A stretch of DNA of 64,000 bases from Flavobacterium agri (GTDB lineage Bacteria > Bacteroidota > Bacteroidia > Flavobacteriales > Flavobacteriaceae). Made by a program: the position numbers and the translations under genes. The notes under the pieces were generated by a model. It saw only the letters and a program-made list of their open reading frames with translations. It did not search any database and was not told the DNA's origin. Positions 25,161 through 33,848 of this stretch are shown piece by piece. The DNA is taken from NCBI RefSeq assembly GCF_013401995.1, contig NZ_JACBJI010000003.1:372001-436000 (forward strand), read 5' to 3'. Position 1 is the first letter of the stretch. Every line of letters begins with the position of its first letter.

Positions 25161-27788
25161 CTAATACATTACGTTTAATTTTTTGATGAGTTTGACGCTG
25201 TTCGAACCTTGGACAGACGACATTCTCAGGATGTATTGTCCGGTTTGGATTCCATCAGGCATATCGATGATCAAATCGTGTTTTCCGGTCGCTTGTGTTT
25301 CGTTTGGCAGATAGGTTTTAAGCAGTTTTCCGTTCAAATCGTAAAGCGATACGGTAAGTTTTGTGTCCTGTGTTAATTCGTAGGTGAAGGTGGTTTGGTT
25401 TTCGACCGGATTCGGATAAATCATAGATTCGTTTTTGGCGAAATCGATCGTGCCCAATGCGCCGTCCTGAAGCAGCCTGAAAATCCGGATTTGCCCTGAG
25501 TCGTTGCCGCCATTGCCTACGGCCAGTATTTTCCCGTCAGACTGGCGTTTGAGTGTTTCGATTATGGTGTAGTTTCCATCAAAGGAAAGATCGAGCAGTC
25601 CATTTACTCCAAACGAAGTGTCGAGTGCCCCGTCCGGATTCAATCTTGACAATTTGTTGCCTCCGAAAATAATGTCACCATTGTCTGCAAGACATAAAGC
25701 CAGCGCATAGGTACCGGTCGTAATGTATTTGCCATTGGTTGCGAAAGAGGTATCGATGCTTCCGTCGCTGTTGAGTTGCATAACATAACTCCCATTGGCC
25801 GAGGTCACGGCCAAAAGGATCTTGCCAGAGGCTGTGACGTCCATCCAATGTACATTCTCATTGGGATCAAAATCGAAATTTGCGATACCGTTTGTGCCGA
25901 AAGAAGTCGCTAAGCTTCCATTTTGATTGATTTTGGCAACGAATATGTCCAATTCTGAACTGGTGCTCCATTTGATTCCTGAAACAAGGCACGATCCGTC
26001 GGGAAAAACTTTATAGGCATCGATTTGCCCGCTAAAAGGCAATGTGCAATAAGCGTCATCGGAAAAAGTTTGGTCATAGTAATAGTTACCCTCTATTGTC
26101 TTCATACGGACGATAAGGGGTTCGTAAGTAAACTGCGTATGCCCAAACAGCATCGTTTTCCCGTTTGTTTCCTCTGAAGATTCATGGAAAGTGTAATTGT
26201 CATACAAAGCTAACACTGCGTTAGAAGTCCCATTCTCATTATAGATGCATACCCTTCTTCGGCCTTCAGTTAGGAATATGTGTCCATCAGGCGCCAAATG
26301 TTGCCTTACCTCGAACGCTTCGGTAGTATAGGACATGCCCTGCATATAAGCACTGCCGTTTTGCCCGAATCCGGAATCGGGTTGACCATTGGCTAAAAAG
26401 CCCAAAAGACAAACGGAATCACCTCCATTGCGAGAAGCATCCGGGCCATAAGCGCAAACGACATACTTCCCGTTTGCTAAACGGTCAATGTCGCGCGCTT
26501 CCACACTTCCGGACGGGAGAGGGATGCCGAGCGTGACAGGGGTCGATAAATCGGCATAAAAATTTTGAAAGTCATTGATTAAGTCGGCTGAATAGAGTCT
26601 GCGGTTTTTACTGCCAAAGCAGGCAAGATTTCCATTGTTTGAAAAGGCAAATGTGGTTTCTGAAAGAGGTGTGAATATTTCCTCACCCACTGATACACTT
26701 GAATTCGCTATTGTCCAGGTAAAAATTTCTATTGGGTAGGTAGACGTGTATTTATAATTTCCATAGAAGGCTATCCTGCCGGAAGTGTCCACGATTGCTT
26801 TTTTCCAAAGAGCAAGAGTGGCATCCGTGTATGTCGAAAACCAGCTCGTAATGTAGTTTTGATGTGTCGGGTCCAATGTGCCGTCACTAAGTATTTCATT
26901 GATGTAAAACCTCTGTTTTCCGTTTGTGATATAACTACCCGCAACATAAACTTTTGAGTTGCTTGTAACCGCTATGGTGGAGGCGAAATCATTACCGCCA
27001 ATGTTAAACACTTTCAGTCCGTTGGCTTGAAACGTTATATCAGGCGTACCGTTTGAGAGATATTTGAGCACAAAAGAATCTTTTGTAGTGCCATTGATCG
27101 ATTGTCCGCAAACCCATATCGCATCCGTCGTGACGAAAATCCCTTCGCCCAGGGTTCCGGTTGTACCCACGCCCACGGCGAGTTGTCCGTTCGTGCCGAA
27201 AGTAGTGTCAAGAGAAGCGTCGGTATTTATCCTGATCAGGGTTGAGACCGGCTCCGTTGATGTGGCCGGGGAACTCAATAAAACCAATACTTCGTCGTCG
27301 CTCGAAACGCGCATGTCTTTCAGGGTTTTGCCATCGAGAGCCAATTCCATGGCGCCTTGGTTGCCGAATGAGGGATCAGGGATTCCCGAGGCGGTCAGGC
27401 GGTTCACGAGCAGCGCGCCGTTGTTTTCGATGGCCACGACGATCTTGCCGTCCGACTGCAATCCGAGCAACGCTTTGGAAGTCGCCGATACATCGGAAGC
27501 ATAATCATATAAAATGCTAGTCCCGTTTTGGCCGAATGCCAGATCGGTCCTGTTTGCCGAATTGTATTTGGCCAGAAACAGTCGCGATGTGTTTTCGACT
27601 GCTGTGATCGCCGCAAAAATATAGCTGCCATCCCCAAGGCGTAGGGCATCCTTTGCGGTTTCTTTAGATTGCATACCGAAACCACTGTAGACGGCATGTC
27701 CGTTTGTGCCAAAATCCGGGTCGGGAACATTGTTTTGTCCCACGCAAATCTTGCTAAACAGAAAAACTGTGAGTAATAATTTCTTCGT
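25161..27788 (-). CDS. T9SS-exported delta-60-repeat protein (start codon apparently ACG)
   Basis: About 875 aa, secreted by the type IX system. At least nine delta-60 repeats of the D-x-x-FG-x-NG type (DPDFGTNG, DLAFGQNG, DTTFGTNG, DSGFGQNG, DTSFGVNG and others), thought to form a beta-propeller. The type A T9SS sorting domain starts near MIYPNPVENQTTFTYEL and ends KLIKKLNVMY. The first standard start (GTG 27743) falls inside a signal peptide whose in-frame beginning reads ACG-AAG-AAA-TTA, i.e. TKKLLLTVFLFSKICVGQNN. I place the start at 27788, assuming ACG or a nearby ATT serves as, or decayed from, ATG. Function of the exported product unknown. Confidence 0.8.
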   Translation of the reverse strand, partial: TKKLLLTVFLFSKICVGQNNVPDPDFGTNGHAVYSGFGMQSKETAKDALRLGDGSYIFAAITAVENTSRLFLAKYNSANRTDLAFGQNGTSILYDYASDVSATSKALLGLQSDGKIVVAIENNGALLVNRLTASGIPDPSFGNQGAMELALDGKTLKDMRVSSDDEVLVLLSSPATSTEPVSTLIRINTDASLDTTFGTNGQLAVGVGTTGTLGEGIFVTTDAIWVCGQSINGTTKDSFVLKYLSNGTPDITFQANGLKVFNIGGNDFASTIAVTSNSKVYVAGSYITNGKQRFYINEILSDGTLDPTHQNYITSWFSTYTDATLALWKKAIVDTSGRIAFYGNYKYTSTYPIEIFTWTIANSSVSVGEEIFTPLSETTFAFSNNGNLACFGSKNRRLYSADLINDFQNFYADLSTPVTLGIPLPSGSVEARDIDRLANGKYVVCAYGPDASRNGGDSVCLLGFLANGQPDSGFGQNGSAYMQGMSYTTEAFEVRQHLAPDGHIFLTEGRRRVCIYNENGTSNAVLALYDNYTFHESSEETNGKTMLFGHTQFTYEPLIVRMKTIEGNYYYDQTFSDDAYCTLPFSGQIDAYKVFPDGSCLVSGIKWSTSSELDIFVAKINQNGSLATSFGTNGIANFDFDPNENVHWMDVTASGKILLAVTSANGSYVMQLNSDGSIDTSFATNGKYITTGTYALALCLADNGDIIFGGNKLSRLNPDGALDTSFGVNGLLDLSFDGNYTIIETLKRQSDGKILAVGNGGNDSGQIRIFRLLQDGALGTIDFAKNESMIYPNPVENQTTFTYELTQDTKLTVSLYDLNGKLLKTYLPNETQATGKHDLIIDMPDGIQTGQYILRMSSVQGSNSVKLIKKLNVMY

Positions 27789-27804
27789 AAAAATAATTTG
27801 GGCG

Positions 27805-27812
27805 CGAAAGTA
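27805..27812 (-). promoter_or_regulatory. Near-consensus -7 box (TACTTTCG) of the delta-60-repeat gene
   Basis: One mismatch to TAnnTTTG. It lies 16 nt before the ACG codon at 27788, the same spacing seen for several genes here, which supports translation starting at or next to that codon. Confidence 0.45.
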
Positions 27813-27867
27813 TAGATTTTAATGAATTAATTCCGATGACAATTTGACATCTAACCCATTTTGGAAC

Positions 27868-27875
27868 TACTTTTG
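27868..27875 (+). promoter_or_regulatory. -7 promoter box (TACTTTTG) of grpE-dnaJ, with an upstream TTTGACA
   Basis: Exact TAnnTTTG match about 80 nt before grpE. TTTGACA at 27843-27849 stands at the right distance for a -33 element, making this the most complete promoter in the window. A long 5' leader follows. Confidence 0.7.
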
Positions 27876-27955
27876 CACCCTCGCACGCAAATCGCTGCCA
27901 GAAATACAGCCTGGCGGTGTCGAGATATTGAATAAAATCACACAAAATACCAGCA

Positions 27956-28504
27956 ATGGCAACAGATAACAACGAGAACATCCACGACAACCAACCCGAA
28001 TTCGACGAGACGACATTAGAGGCGAACGCCAACGGCGAACAAGTGATCGTTGACGAAAAGTCAGTCGAGGAACAACTTCGTGACGATTTGGGCAAGGAAA
28101 AAGACAAATTCCTGCGCCTTTTCGCCGAATTCGAGAATTTCAAGAAACGCAACGCCAAAGAGCGCGTCGAATTGTTCAAGACCGCGAACCAGGAAGTGCT
28201 TTTGGCGCTTTTACCGGTTCTTGACGACTTTGATCGTGCGTTGGCCGAAATCGGTAAATCGGCAGACGAAAACCTACTAAAGGGCGTTTCTTTGATACAC
28301 GACAAGTTCAAAAGTACGTTGACATCCAAAGGATTGGAGCAAGTCGAAGTAAATCCGGGCGACACGTTCGATGCCGATTTTGCCGAAGCCATCACCCAAA
28401 TCCCGATGCCCGAAATGAAAGGCAAAATCGTCGACGTGATCGAAAAAGGCTATAAATTGGGCGACAAAATCATCCGTTTCCCAAAAGTCGTGACCGGACA
28501 GTAA
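27956..28504 (+). CDS. grpE: Nucleotide exchange factor GrpE
   Basis: 182 aa. Releases ADP from DnaK in the Hsp70 cycle. Acidic disordered N-terminus (1-~40), a long dimerisation helix (EEQLRDDLGKEKDKFLRLFA then EFENFKKRNAKER), and the C-terminal beta-wing with the family signature VIEKGYKLGDKIIRFPKVVT. Followed 46 nt later by dnaJ in one operon; dnaK is not in the window. Confidence 0.97.
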   Translation: MATDNNENIHDNQPEFDETTLEANANGEQVIVDEKSVEEQLRDDLGKEKDKFLRLFAEFENFKKRNAKERVELFKTANQEVLLALLPVLDDFDRALAEIGKSADENLLKGVSLIHDKFKSTLTSKGLEQVEVNPGDTFDADFAEAITQIPMPEMKGKIVDVIEKGYKLGDKIIRFPKVVTGQ

Positions 28505-28550
28505 TCCTGTTAAAACCAAACAAAACAGCTGAATCCAGCCTGAGAAGAAG

Positions 28551-29666
28551 ATGAAAAAAGACTATTACGAAGTACTCGGGGTTTCCAAATCGGCAGACGC
28601 GGCCGAAATCAAGAAAGCCTATCGCAAAAAAGCGATCGAATATCACCCGGACAAGAATCCTGGCGACAAGCAGGCCGAAGAGAATTTCAAGACGGCAGCC
28701 GAAGCCTATGAAGTGTTGAGCGATCCGCAAAAGCGCCAACAATACGACCAGTTCGGACACAACGCGTTCAACGGAGCCGGCGGTTTCGGTGGCGGTCATC
28801 ACATGAACATGGACGACATCTTCAGCCAGTTCGGCGATATTTTCGGATCGGCTTTCGGCGGTGGGTTCGGTGGCGGATTTGGCGGCGGACAGCAACGTCG
28901 CGCCAAAGGAAGCAACCTGCGCATCAAAGTGAAAATGACTTTGGACGAAATCGTCAACGGCGTCGAGAAAAAAGTCAAGGTAAAGCGCAAAGTGCAGGCG
29001 AAAGGCGTGACCTATAAAACGTGTCCGATGTGTAACGGCCAAGGTCAGGTGATGCGTGTGACCAATACGATTTTGGGACGTATGCAATCGGCTTCGACGT
29101 GTCCGCAATGTCAGGGAATCGGCCAGATCATCGACCACAAACCAAAAGATGCAGACGCTTTCGGAATGATTGCCGAAGACGAAACCGTATCGATCAAAAT
29201 CCCGGCTGGTGTTTCAGACGGCATGCAACTCAAAGTCGCCAACAAAGGAAACGATGCTCCCGGCAACGGGATTCCGGGCGATCTGATCGTGGCGATCGAA
29301 GAGGTCGAACACGAGTTCCTCAAGCGCGAAGGCGAGAATTTGCATTACGACCTGTATATCAGTATCCCCGAAGCGGTTCTCGGAATCTCGAAAGATATCG
29401 ACGCCGTAAACGGAAAGGTGCGCATCAAGCTCGAAGAAGGCATACAATCAGGAAAAATATTAAGGCTTAAAGGCAAAGGTGTGCCAAGCCTGAACAGTTA
29501 CGGTTCGGGCGATCTTTTGGTACACGTAAACGTTTGGACGCCACGCGAGTTGACCAAAGAGCAGAAGCAATTTTTCGAAAAGGCGCTCAACGACGACAGT
29601 TTTGCGCCATCGCCCGAAAAGACAGAAAAATCTTTTTTTGAAAAAGTCAAGGATATGTTTTCATAA
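28551..29666 (+). CDS. dnaJ: Chaperone DnaJ with a reduced zinc finger
   Basis: 371 aa Hsp40 co-chaperone of DnaK. J-domain 1-70 with HPD at 32-34, a Gly/Phe-rich linker ([20 protein letters not shown] and [11 protein letters not shown]), and two C-terminal peptide-binding domains. Only two of the usual four CxxCxGxG motifs are present (Cys158-Cys161 and Cys184-Cys187), corresponding to motifs 2 and 3. Motifs 1 and 4, which build the other zinc site in E. coli DnaJ, are replaced by KAKGVTY and the [13 protein letters not shown] region. I believe this is common in flavobacteria. Confidence 0.96.
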   Translation: MKKDYYEVLGVSKSADAAEIKKAYRKKAIEYHPDKNPGDKQAEENFKTAAEAYEVLSDPQKRQQYDQFGHNAFNGAGGFGGGHHMNMDDIFSQFGDIFGSAFGGGFGGGFGGGQQRRAKGSNLRIKVKMTLDEIVNGVEKKVKVKRKVQAKGVTYKTCPMCNGQGQVMRVTNTILGRMQSASTCPQCQGIGQIIDHKPKDADAFGMIAEDETVSIKIPAGVSDGMQLKVANKGNDAPGNGIPGDLIVAIEEVEHEFLKREGENLHYDLYISIPEAVLGISKDIDAVNGKVRIKLEEGIQSGKILRLKGKGVPSLNSYGSGDLLVHVNVWTPRELTKEQKQFFEKALNDDSFAPSPEKTEKSFFEKVKDMFS

Positions 29667-29695
29667 TTAAAAAAACATTTTTATTTTTGACGGTG

Positions 29696-29713
29696 TTACT
29701 AGGTGACTAGTAA
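29696..29713 (+). terminator. Small hairpin after dnaJ (TTACTAG-gtga-CTAGTAA)
   Basis: Perfect 7-bp stem closed by a GNRA-type GTGA loop and followed by TTTCTTTTTC, about 30 nt after the dnaJ stop. Probably a weak terminator; a second, stronger one follows at 29736-29768. Confidence 0.45.
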
Positions 29714-29735
29714 TTTCTTTTTCATAGCAATTTTT

Positions 29736-29768
29736 CCCATCCTTGTGCAAATAAGGGTGGGTTTTTTT
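29736..29768 (+). terminator. Intrinsic terminator of the grpE-dnaJ operon
   Basis: Stem CCCATCCTT / AAGGGTGGG (one G-T pair) with an 8-nt loop and eight T residues directly after. Confidence 0.85.
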
Positions 29769-29902
29769 TGCTTCGCGCTTTAAGCAATAGGCTTTTATAC
29801 TCCATAAATGGGAGAATCGTGATTTTTTGCCGTTTCGTTGCCTACTGCTTATAGTTTACGGCTTATTGCATTTCACTATCTTTACGCCACTAAAAAACAA
29901 TC

Positions 29903-30850
29903 ATGTCCAACATACTCGAAGCAAGGAACGTCGTCAAGCAATACGGCGACTATACGGCCTTGAATTCTGTGTCCTTGTCTGTTCCGAAAGGCAGCATTTA
30001 TGGGCTTTTGGGGCCGAACGGTGCCGGAAAGACCTCACTCATCCGAATCATCAACCAAATCACGTTCCCAGACTCGGGTGAAGTGTTGCTCGACGGCGAA
30101 AAACTCAGCGCGAAACACATTTCCCATATCGGATATCTGCCCGAAGAACGCGGCTTGTACAAATCGATGAAAGTAGGCGAACAATGCCTGTATCTCGCCC
30201 AACTCAAAGGATTGTCGTATCCCGAAGCCAAAAAGCAGCTCGAATATTGGTTCGACAGGCTCGAGATACAAGGCTGGTGGAACAAGAAAATCCAGGAACT
30301 CTCGAAAGGCATGGCGCAAAAGATCCAGTTCGTGGTGACTGTGTTGCACAAACCAAAATTGCTGATTTTCGACGAGCCATTCTCGGGTTTCGATCCTGTG
30401 AACGCCAACATCATCAAGGATGAGATCCTCGAACTCAAAAAGCAGGGCGCGACGATCATTTTCTCGACGCACCGCATGGAATCGGTAGAAGAATTGTGCG
30501 ACGACATCGCATTGATCCACAAATCGAACAAACTCATAGAAGGCAAGCTCATAGACGTGAAGCGCGCGCACCGCAGCCAGAATTTCGAAGTCGGGATTTT
30601 GACCGATAACGTCGAAGGATTGATGTACGACCTTACTCAAAAATTCATGATTTCCCAAGCCGATTTCAAGTCGCTCAATGACGAACTCAAGCTCAACATC
30701 CAGATCGGGAATTCCAAGCCCAACGAATTATTGTCGGTACTTACCAACCGCGGCCAGGTCACGCATTTCGTGGAAAAAATCCCGAGCGTGAACGACATTT
30801 TCATACAAACCGTAACGTCTAACGATCCATCCGAAGTCTTGCATTCATGA
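29903..30850 (+). CDS. ABC transporter ATP-binding protein (NatA-like)
   Basis: 315 aa. Walker A GLLGPNGAGKTS, Walker B LLIFDEPFSGFDP, H-loop FSTHRMESVEEL. The signature is LSKGMAQKIQ in place of LSGGQ, as in many NatA/DUF4162 exporters. C-terminal DUF4162-type extension. A TATCTTTA near-consensus -7 box lies about 20 nt upstream. Its ATGA overlap with the permease gene shows they form one transporter, probably for Na+ or another small cation/drug; specificity not visible. Confidence 0.93.
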   Translation: MSNILEARNVVKQYGDYTALNSVSLSVPKGSIYGLLGPNGAGKTSLIRIINQITFPDSGEVLLDGEKLSAKHISHIGYLPEERGLYKSMKVGEQCLYLAQLKGLSYPEAKKQLEYWFDRLEIQGWWNKKIQELSKGMAQKIQFVVTVLHKPKLLIFDEPFSGFDPVNANIIKDEILELKKQGATIIFSTHRMESVEELCDDIALIHKSNKLIEGKLIDVKRAHRSQNFEVGILTDNVEGLMYDLTQKFMISQADFKSLNDELKLNIQIGNSKPNELLSVLTNRGQVTHFVEKIPSVNDIFIQTVTSNDPSEVLHS

Positions 30851-32145
30851 GCGCACTTACCCTAATCATCAAACGCGAATTCATCGCCAAGGTCCGCAAC
30901 AAGTCGTTTATCGTGATGACGTTTTTGAGTCCGTTGCTGTTTGCGGGAATTGCCGTACTCGTCGGATATCTGAGTTCACTCAAGGCCGACGTCCAGACCA
31001 TCGCGATCCACGACGAGACCGGATTGTTCGTCAACGAATTCAAAAGCGGAGACGCATTCAAATACGAAAACCAATCGTCTGTCGCGGTCGAAATCTTGCG
31101 CGACAGTATCAAATCGGGGAAATACGAAGGCGTGTTGTTCATTCCGAAAGCCAAAGACAGCAAATCGCTCGAGAAAAGCATCAAATATTATTCGGACGAC
31201 GATCCCGGAATCGCATTCGTGGCCGGGCTGGAAGACATCATCGCCAGCAAACTCACCGAAACCAATTACGTCAACGCCAAGCTCGATACGCTGCAGATCC
31301 GCAATGCCGAAGCCAATGTAGAGATCAGCCTTTCGAAATCTTCGGGCGAAGTCGGACTCAAGTATTTCAACGAAATCAAGATTGCTTTCGGATGCGCGTT
31401 CGGCTACCTGATCATGATGTTCATCATCATTTACGGAAACATGGTCATGCGTTCGGTGATCGAGGAGAAGACGAACCGCATCATCGAAATCATCATTTCG
31501 TCGGTCAAACCGTTCCAATTGATGATGGGCAAAATCATCGGAACATCACTCGCAGGCGTACTTCAATTCGTGATCTGGTCGATTATCGGTGTGCTATTGT
31601 TGCTCGTGGCCGCTTCGTTTTTCGGCGTGACGCCAGGAGTCGGTGTTTCGGGCCAGATGGCTTCCCAAGCGAGCCAAATGTCCGATTCCCAATTGTATAT
31701 AGCCGAATTGGGCAAACTCCCGATCGGGACGATGATTTTCGCGTTCATCGTGTATTTCATCGGCGGATATTTTCTGTACAGTTCGGTTTATGCCGCAATC
31801 GGTGCCGCAGTAGACAGCGAAACCGATTCCCAGCAATTCATGATGCCGATCATCATGCCGCTTATGTTGGGCGTTTACATCGGGGTTTTCACGGTCATAA
31901 ACGATCCGCACGGAACGGTCGCCACGACATTTTCGATGATTCCGCTCACGTCGCCTATCGTCATGCTCATGCGTATCCCGTTCGGTGTACCTTGGTGGCA
32001 GATCGCGTTGTCTATGGGTATTTTGTTCGGCACGTTCTTCGCCGTGGTTTGGTTCGCGGCCAAGATTTACCGCATCGGCATCCTTATGTACGGCAAAAAG
32101 CCGACGTGGAAAGAGATGTTCAAGTGGATGAGGTATTCGGGTTGA
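30847..32145 (+). CDS. ABC-2 type permease (NatB-like)
   Basis: 432 aa. One N-terminal membrane helix (SFIVMTFLSPLLFAGIAVLV), a ~150-aa exoplasmic domain, then five helices (IAFGCAFGYLIMMFIIIYGN; VLQFVIWSIIGVLLLLVAAS; IFAFIVYFIGGYFLYSSVYA and others) with the conserved VIEEKTNRIIEIIISSVKPF segment preceding the pore region. Start overlaps the ATPase stop by 4 nt. The C-terminus ends YGKKPTWKEMFKWMRYSG, typical of flavobacterial members. Confidence 0.93.
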   Translation: MSALTLIIKREFIAKVRNKSFIVMTFLSPLLFAGIAVLVGYLSSLKADVQTIAIHDETGLFVNEFKSGDAFKYENQSSVAVEILRDSIKSGKYEGVLFIPKAKDSKSLEKSIKYYSDDDPGIAFVAGLEDIIASKLTETNYVNAKLDTLQIRNAEANVEISLSKSSGEVGLKYFNEIKIAFGCAFGYLIMMFIIIYGNMVMRSVIEEKTNRIIEIIISSVKPFQLMMGKIIGTSLAGVLQFVIWSIIGVLLLLVAASFFGVTPGVGVSGQMASQASQMSDSQLYIAELGKLPIGTMIFAFIVYFIGGYFLYSSVYAAIGAAVDSETDSQQFMMPIIMPLMLGVYIGVFTVINDPHGTVATTFSMIPLTSPIVMLMRIPFGVPWWQIALSMGILFGTFFAVVWFAAKIYRIGILMYGKKPTWKEMFKWMRYSG

Positions 32146-32190
32146 GTTTTCAAGAACAGCTAGTTTCTGCAACCACCTTCTGAATAAGAA

Positions 32191-32330
32191 GCCAATCCGG
32201 CTGTCCGCTATTAGTTTTACGGGTCGCGCGTTTTTTTGCAACTCGTTTAGCGGGCTTCCTGCGGTCGCCCGCACACTTCGGCAAAAAATGCACACGACCC
32301 GCAAAAGCTAGCCGCTTCCATCGGGCTAGG
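32191..32330. repeat. Long imperfect hairpin element after the NatAB genes
   Basis: Outer arms 32191-32230 (GCCAATCCGG...TTTTACGGGTCG) and 32291-32330 (CGACCCGCAAAAGC...CGGGCTAGG) pair imperfectly. Inner pairs TTTTTTTGC/GCAAAAAA and GCGGGC/GCCCGC (32250-32271) extend the stem toward the centre. It has the look of the dispersed hairpin elements often found after flavobacterial genes. No coding content supported. Confidence 0.6.
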
Positions 32331-32509
32331 GGAATTGGGTGATTTTAAGATTTGGTGTATGAAATCTGCAATTGGGTAACGGGTAGAATCGATAAATTGT
32401 GCGTGGGCGGGCACGCAGTGCCGCCATTGTAAACGCTTCCTCAAATTTGACAAACCATTAACGCCAAGCTTCAGCAGAACTTTCGTAAATTCCCACGTCT
32501 AATCCAAAA

Positions 32510-32580
32510 ATCTAAAGCAAAGCGTATCCAAAACGCAGCGTGTCTAAAGCGCGGCGTGTCTGAAAGCGCAGCGCTTCTAA
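32510..32580 (+). repeat. Degenerate ~16-nt direct repeats just before the response-regulator gene
   Basis: Four imperfect copies of a unit like AAAGCGCAGCGTGTCT, for example AAAGCAAAGCGTATCC, AAAACGCAGCGTGTCT, AAAGCGCGGCGTGTCT and AAAGCGCAGCGCTTCT. They run up to 5 nt from the ATG, so they would form most of the mRNA leader. The remaining gap 32331-32509 shows no gene. Confidence 0.6.
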
Positions 32581-32584
32581 AAAA

Positions 32585-33748
32585 ATGCCAAAAATCCTGC
32601 TCATAGAAGACGAAGCCGCCATCCGACGCGTGCTCGGCAAAATCCTTTCCGAAGAAAGCGACACCTACAAAGTCGAAGAAGCCGAAGACGGCGTACAAGG
32701 TTTCGAGAAAATCAAAGCCACCGATTACGACCTGGTTTTGTGCGACATCAAAATGCCCAAAATGGACGGCGTCGAACTGCTCGAAGCCGTCAAAAAGATA
32801 AAACCCGAAATCCCGATGGTCATGATCTCGGGCCATGGCGACATGGAAACCGCGATCCAGGCCATGAAACTCGGCGCGTTCGATTACATCTCGAAACCGC
32901 CCGACCTGAACCGTCTTTTGAACACGGTAAGAAATGCGCTCGACAAGAAGCAACTCGTCGTCGAGAACAAGATCCTCAAGAAAAAAGTCTCGAAAAATTA
33001 CGAGATGATCGGCAATTCCGAACCTATCGACCATATCAAGGACATGATCGAAAAAGTCGCACCGACAGAAGCGCGCGTGCTCATAACCGGCCCGAACGGC
33101 ACCGGAAAGGAACTCGTCGCCCACCAATTGCACGAAAAAAGCGAGCGCGCAAACGCCCCGTTGATCGAGGTCAATTGCGCGGCGATCCCATCCGAACTCA
33201 TCGAAAGCGAATTGTTCGGGCACGTAAAAGGCGCGTTCACCTCGGCCGTAAAAGACCGCGCCGGCAAGTTCGAAGCCGCAGACAAAGGCACGATCTTCCT
33301 TGACGAAATCGGCGACATGAGCTTATCGGCGCAAGCCAAAGTGTTGCGTGCGCTCCAGGAAAACAAAATCTCGCGCGTCGGTGACGAAAAAGAAATAAAA
33401 GTCGATGTGCGCGTGATCGCCGCGACAAACAAAGACCTGAAACACGAGATCGCAGAAGGCCGTTTCCGCGAAGATTTGTACCATCGTTTGGCGGTCATCC
33501 TCATAAAAGTTCCGGCGTTGAACGACAGGCGAAGCGATATTCCGTTACTTGTAGAACATTTTGCGGCCAAAATCGGCGAGGAGCAAGGCAAGGAAACCAA
33601 ATCGTTCTCAGATCCGGCATTGAAACTGCTTCAGGAATACGATTGGACTGGAAATATCCGCGAATTGCGCAACGTTGTCGAAAGGCTTATCATCCTTGGC
33701 GGAAGCGAAATTTCCGAAAACGACGTCAAACTTTTCGCAAGCAAGTAA
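32585..33748 (+). CDS. NtrC-type sigma-54 response regulator lacking a DNA-binding domain
   Basis: 387 aa. Receiver domain 1-120 with the phosphoacceptor Asp54 (LCDIKMPKMDG), and AAA+ domain about 140-370: Walker A GPNGTGKE from Gly169, Walker B IFLDEIGD with Asp240-Glu241, arginine-finger region FREDLYHRL. The sigma-54 contact loop reads GAFTSA (216-221) instead of GAFTGA. The chain stops after the helical subdomain (NIRELRNVVERLIILGGSEI), so the usual Fis-type helix-turn-helix is absent. It may act from solution or with a DNA-binding partner. No histidine kinase adjoins it. Confidence 0.92.
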   Translation: MPKILLIEDEAAIRRVLGKILSEESDTYKVEEAEDGVQGFEKIKATDYDLVLCDIKMPKMDGVELLEAVKKIKPEIPMVMISGHGDMETAIQAMKLGAFDYISKPPDLNRLLNTVRNALDKKQLVVENKILKKKVSKNYEMIGNSEPIDHIKDMIEKVAPTEARVLITGPNGTGKELVAHQLHEKSERANAPLIEVNCAAIPSELIESELFGHVKGAFTSAVKDRAGKFEAADKGTIFLDEIGDMSLSAQAKVLRALQENKISRVGDEKEIKVDVRVIAATNKDLKHEIAEGRFREDLYHRLAVILIKVPALNDRRSDIPLLVEHFAAKIGEEQGKETKSFSDPALKLLQEYDWTGNIRELRNVVERLIILGGSEISENDVKLFASK

Positions 33749-33779
33749 GCCTAATCAGATAATTTTAAAATTGGAATAA

Positions 33780-33825
33780 TTAGAGAAGGACAACCGTTCG
33801 CATGGCGATTCGTTCTCTAACTTTG
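33780..33825 (+). promoter_or_regulatory. Promoter of the DEAD-like gene with an inverted repeat at its -7 box
   Basis: TAACTTTG at 33818-33825 is an exact TAnnTTTG match 23 nt before ATG 33849. TTAGAGAA (33780-33787) and TTCTCTAA (33813-33820) form a perfect inverted repeat whose right half overlaps the box, an operator-like layout. Confidence 0.6.
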
Positions 33826-33848
33826 CAAACCAATTATCACATCGATTC

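Noticed and set aside
31594..32304. Minus-strand frames over the ABC permease end and the hairpin element
   Set aside because: Antisense to a clear permease and then reading through an inverted repeat; Arg/His-rich translations typical of shadow frames.
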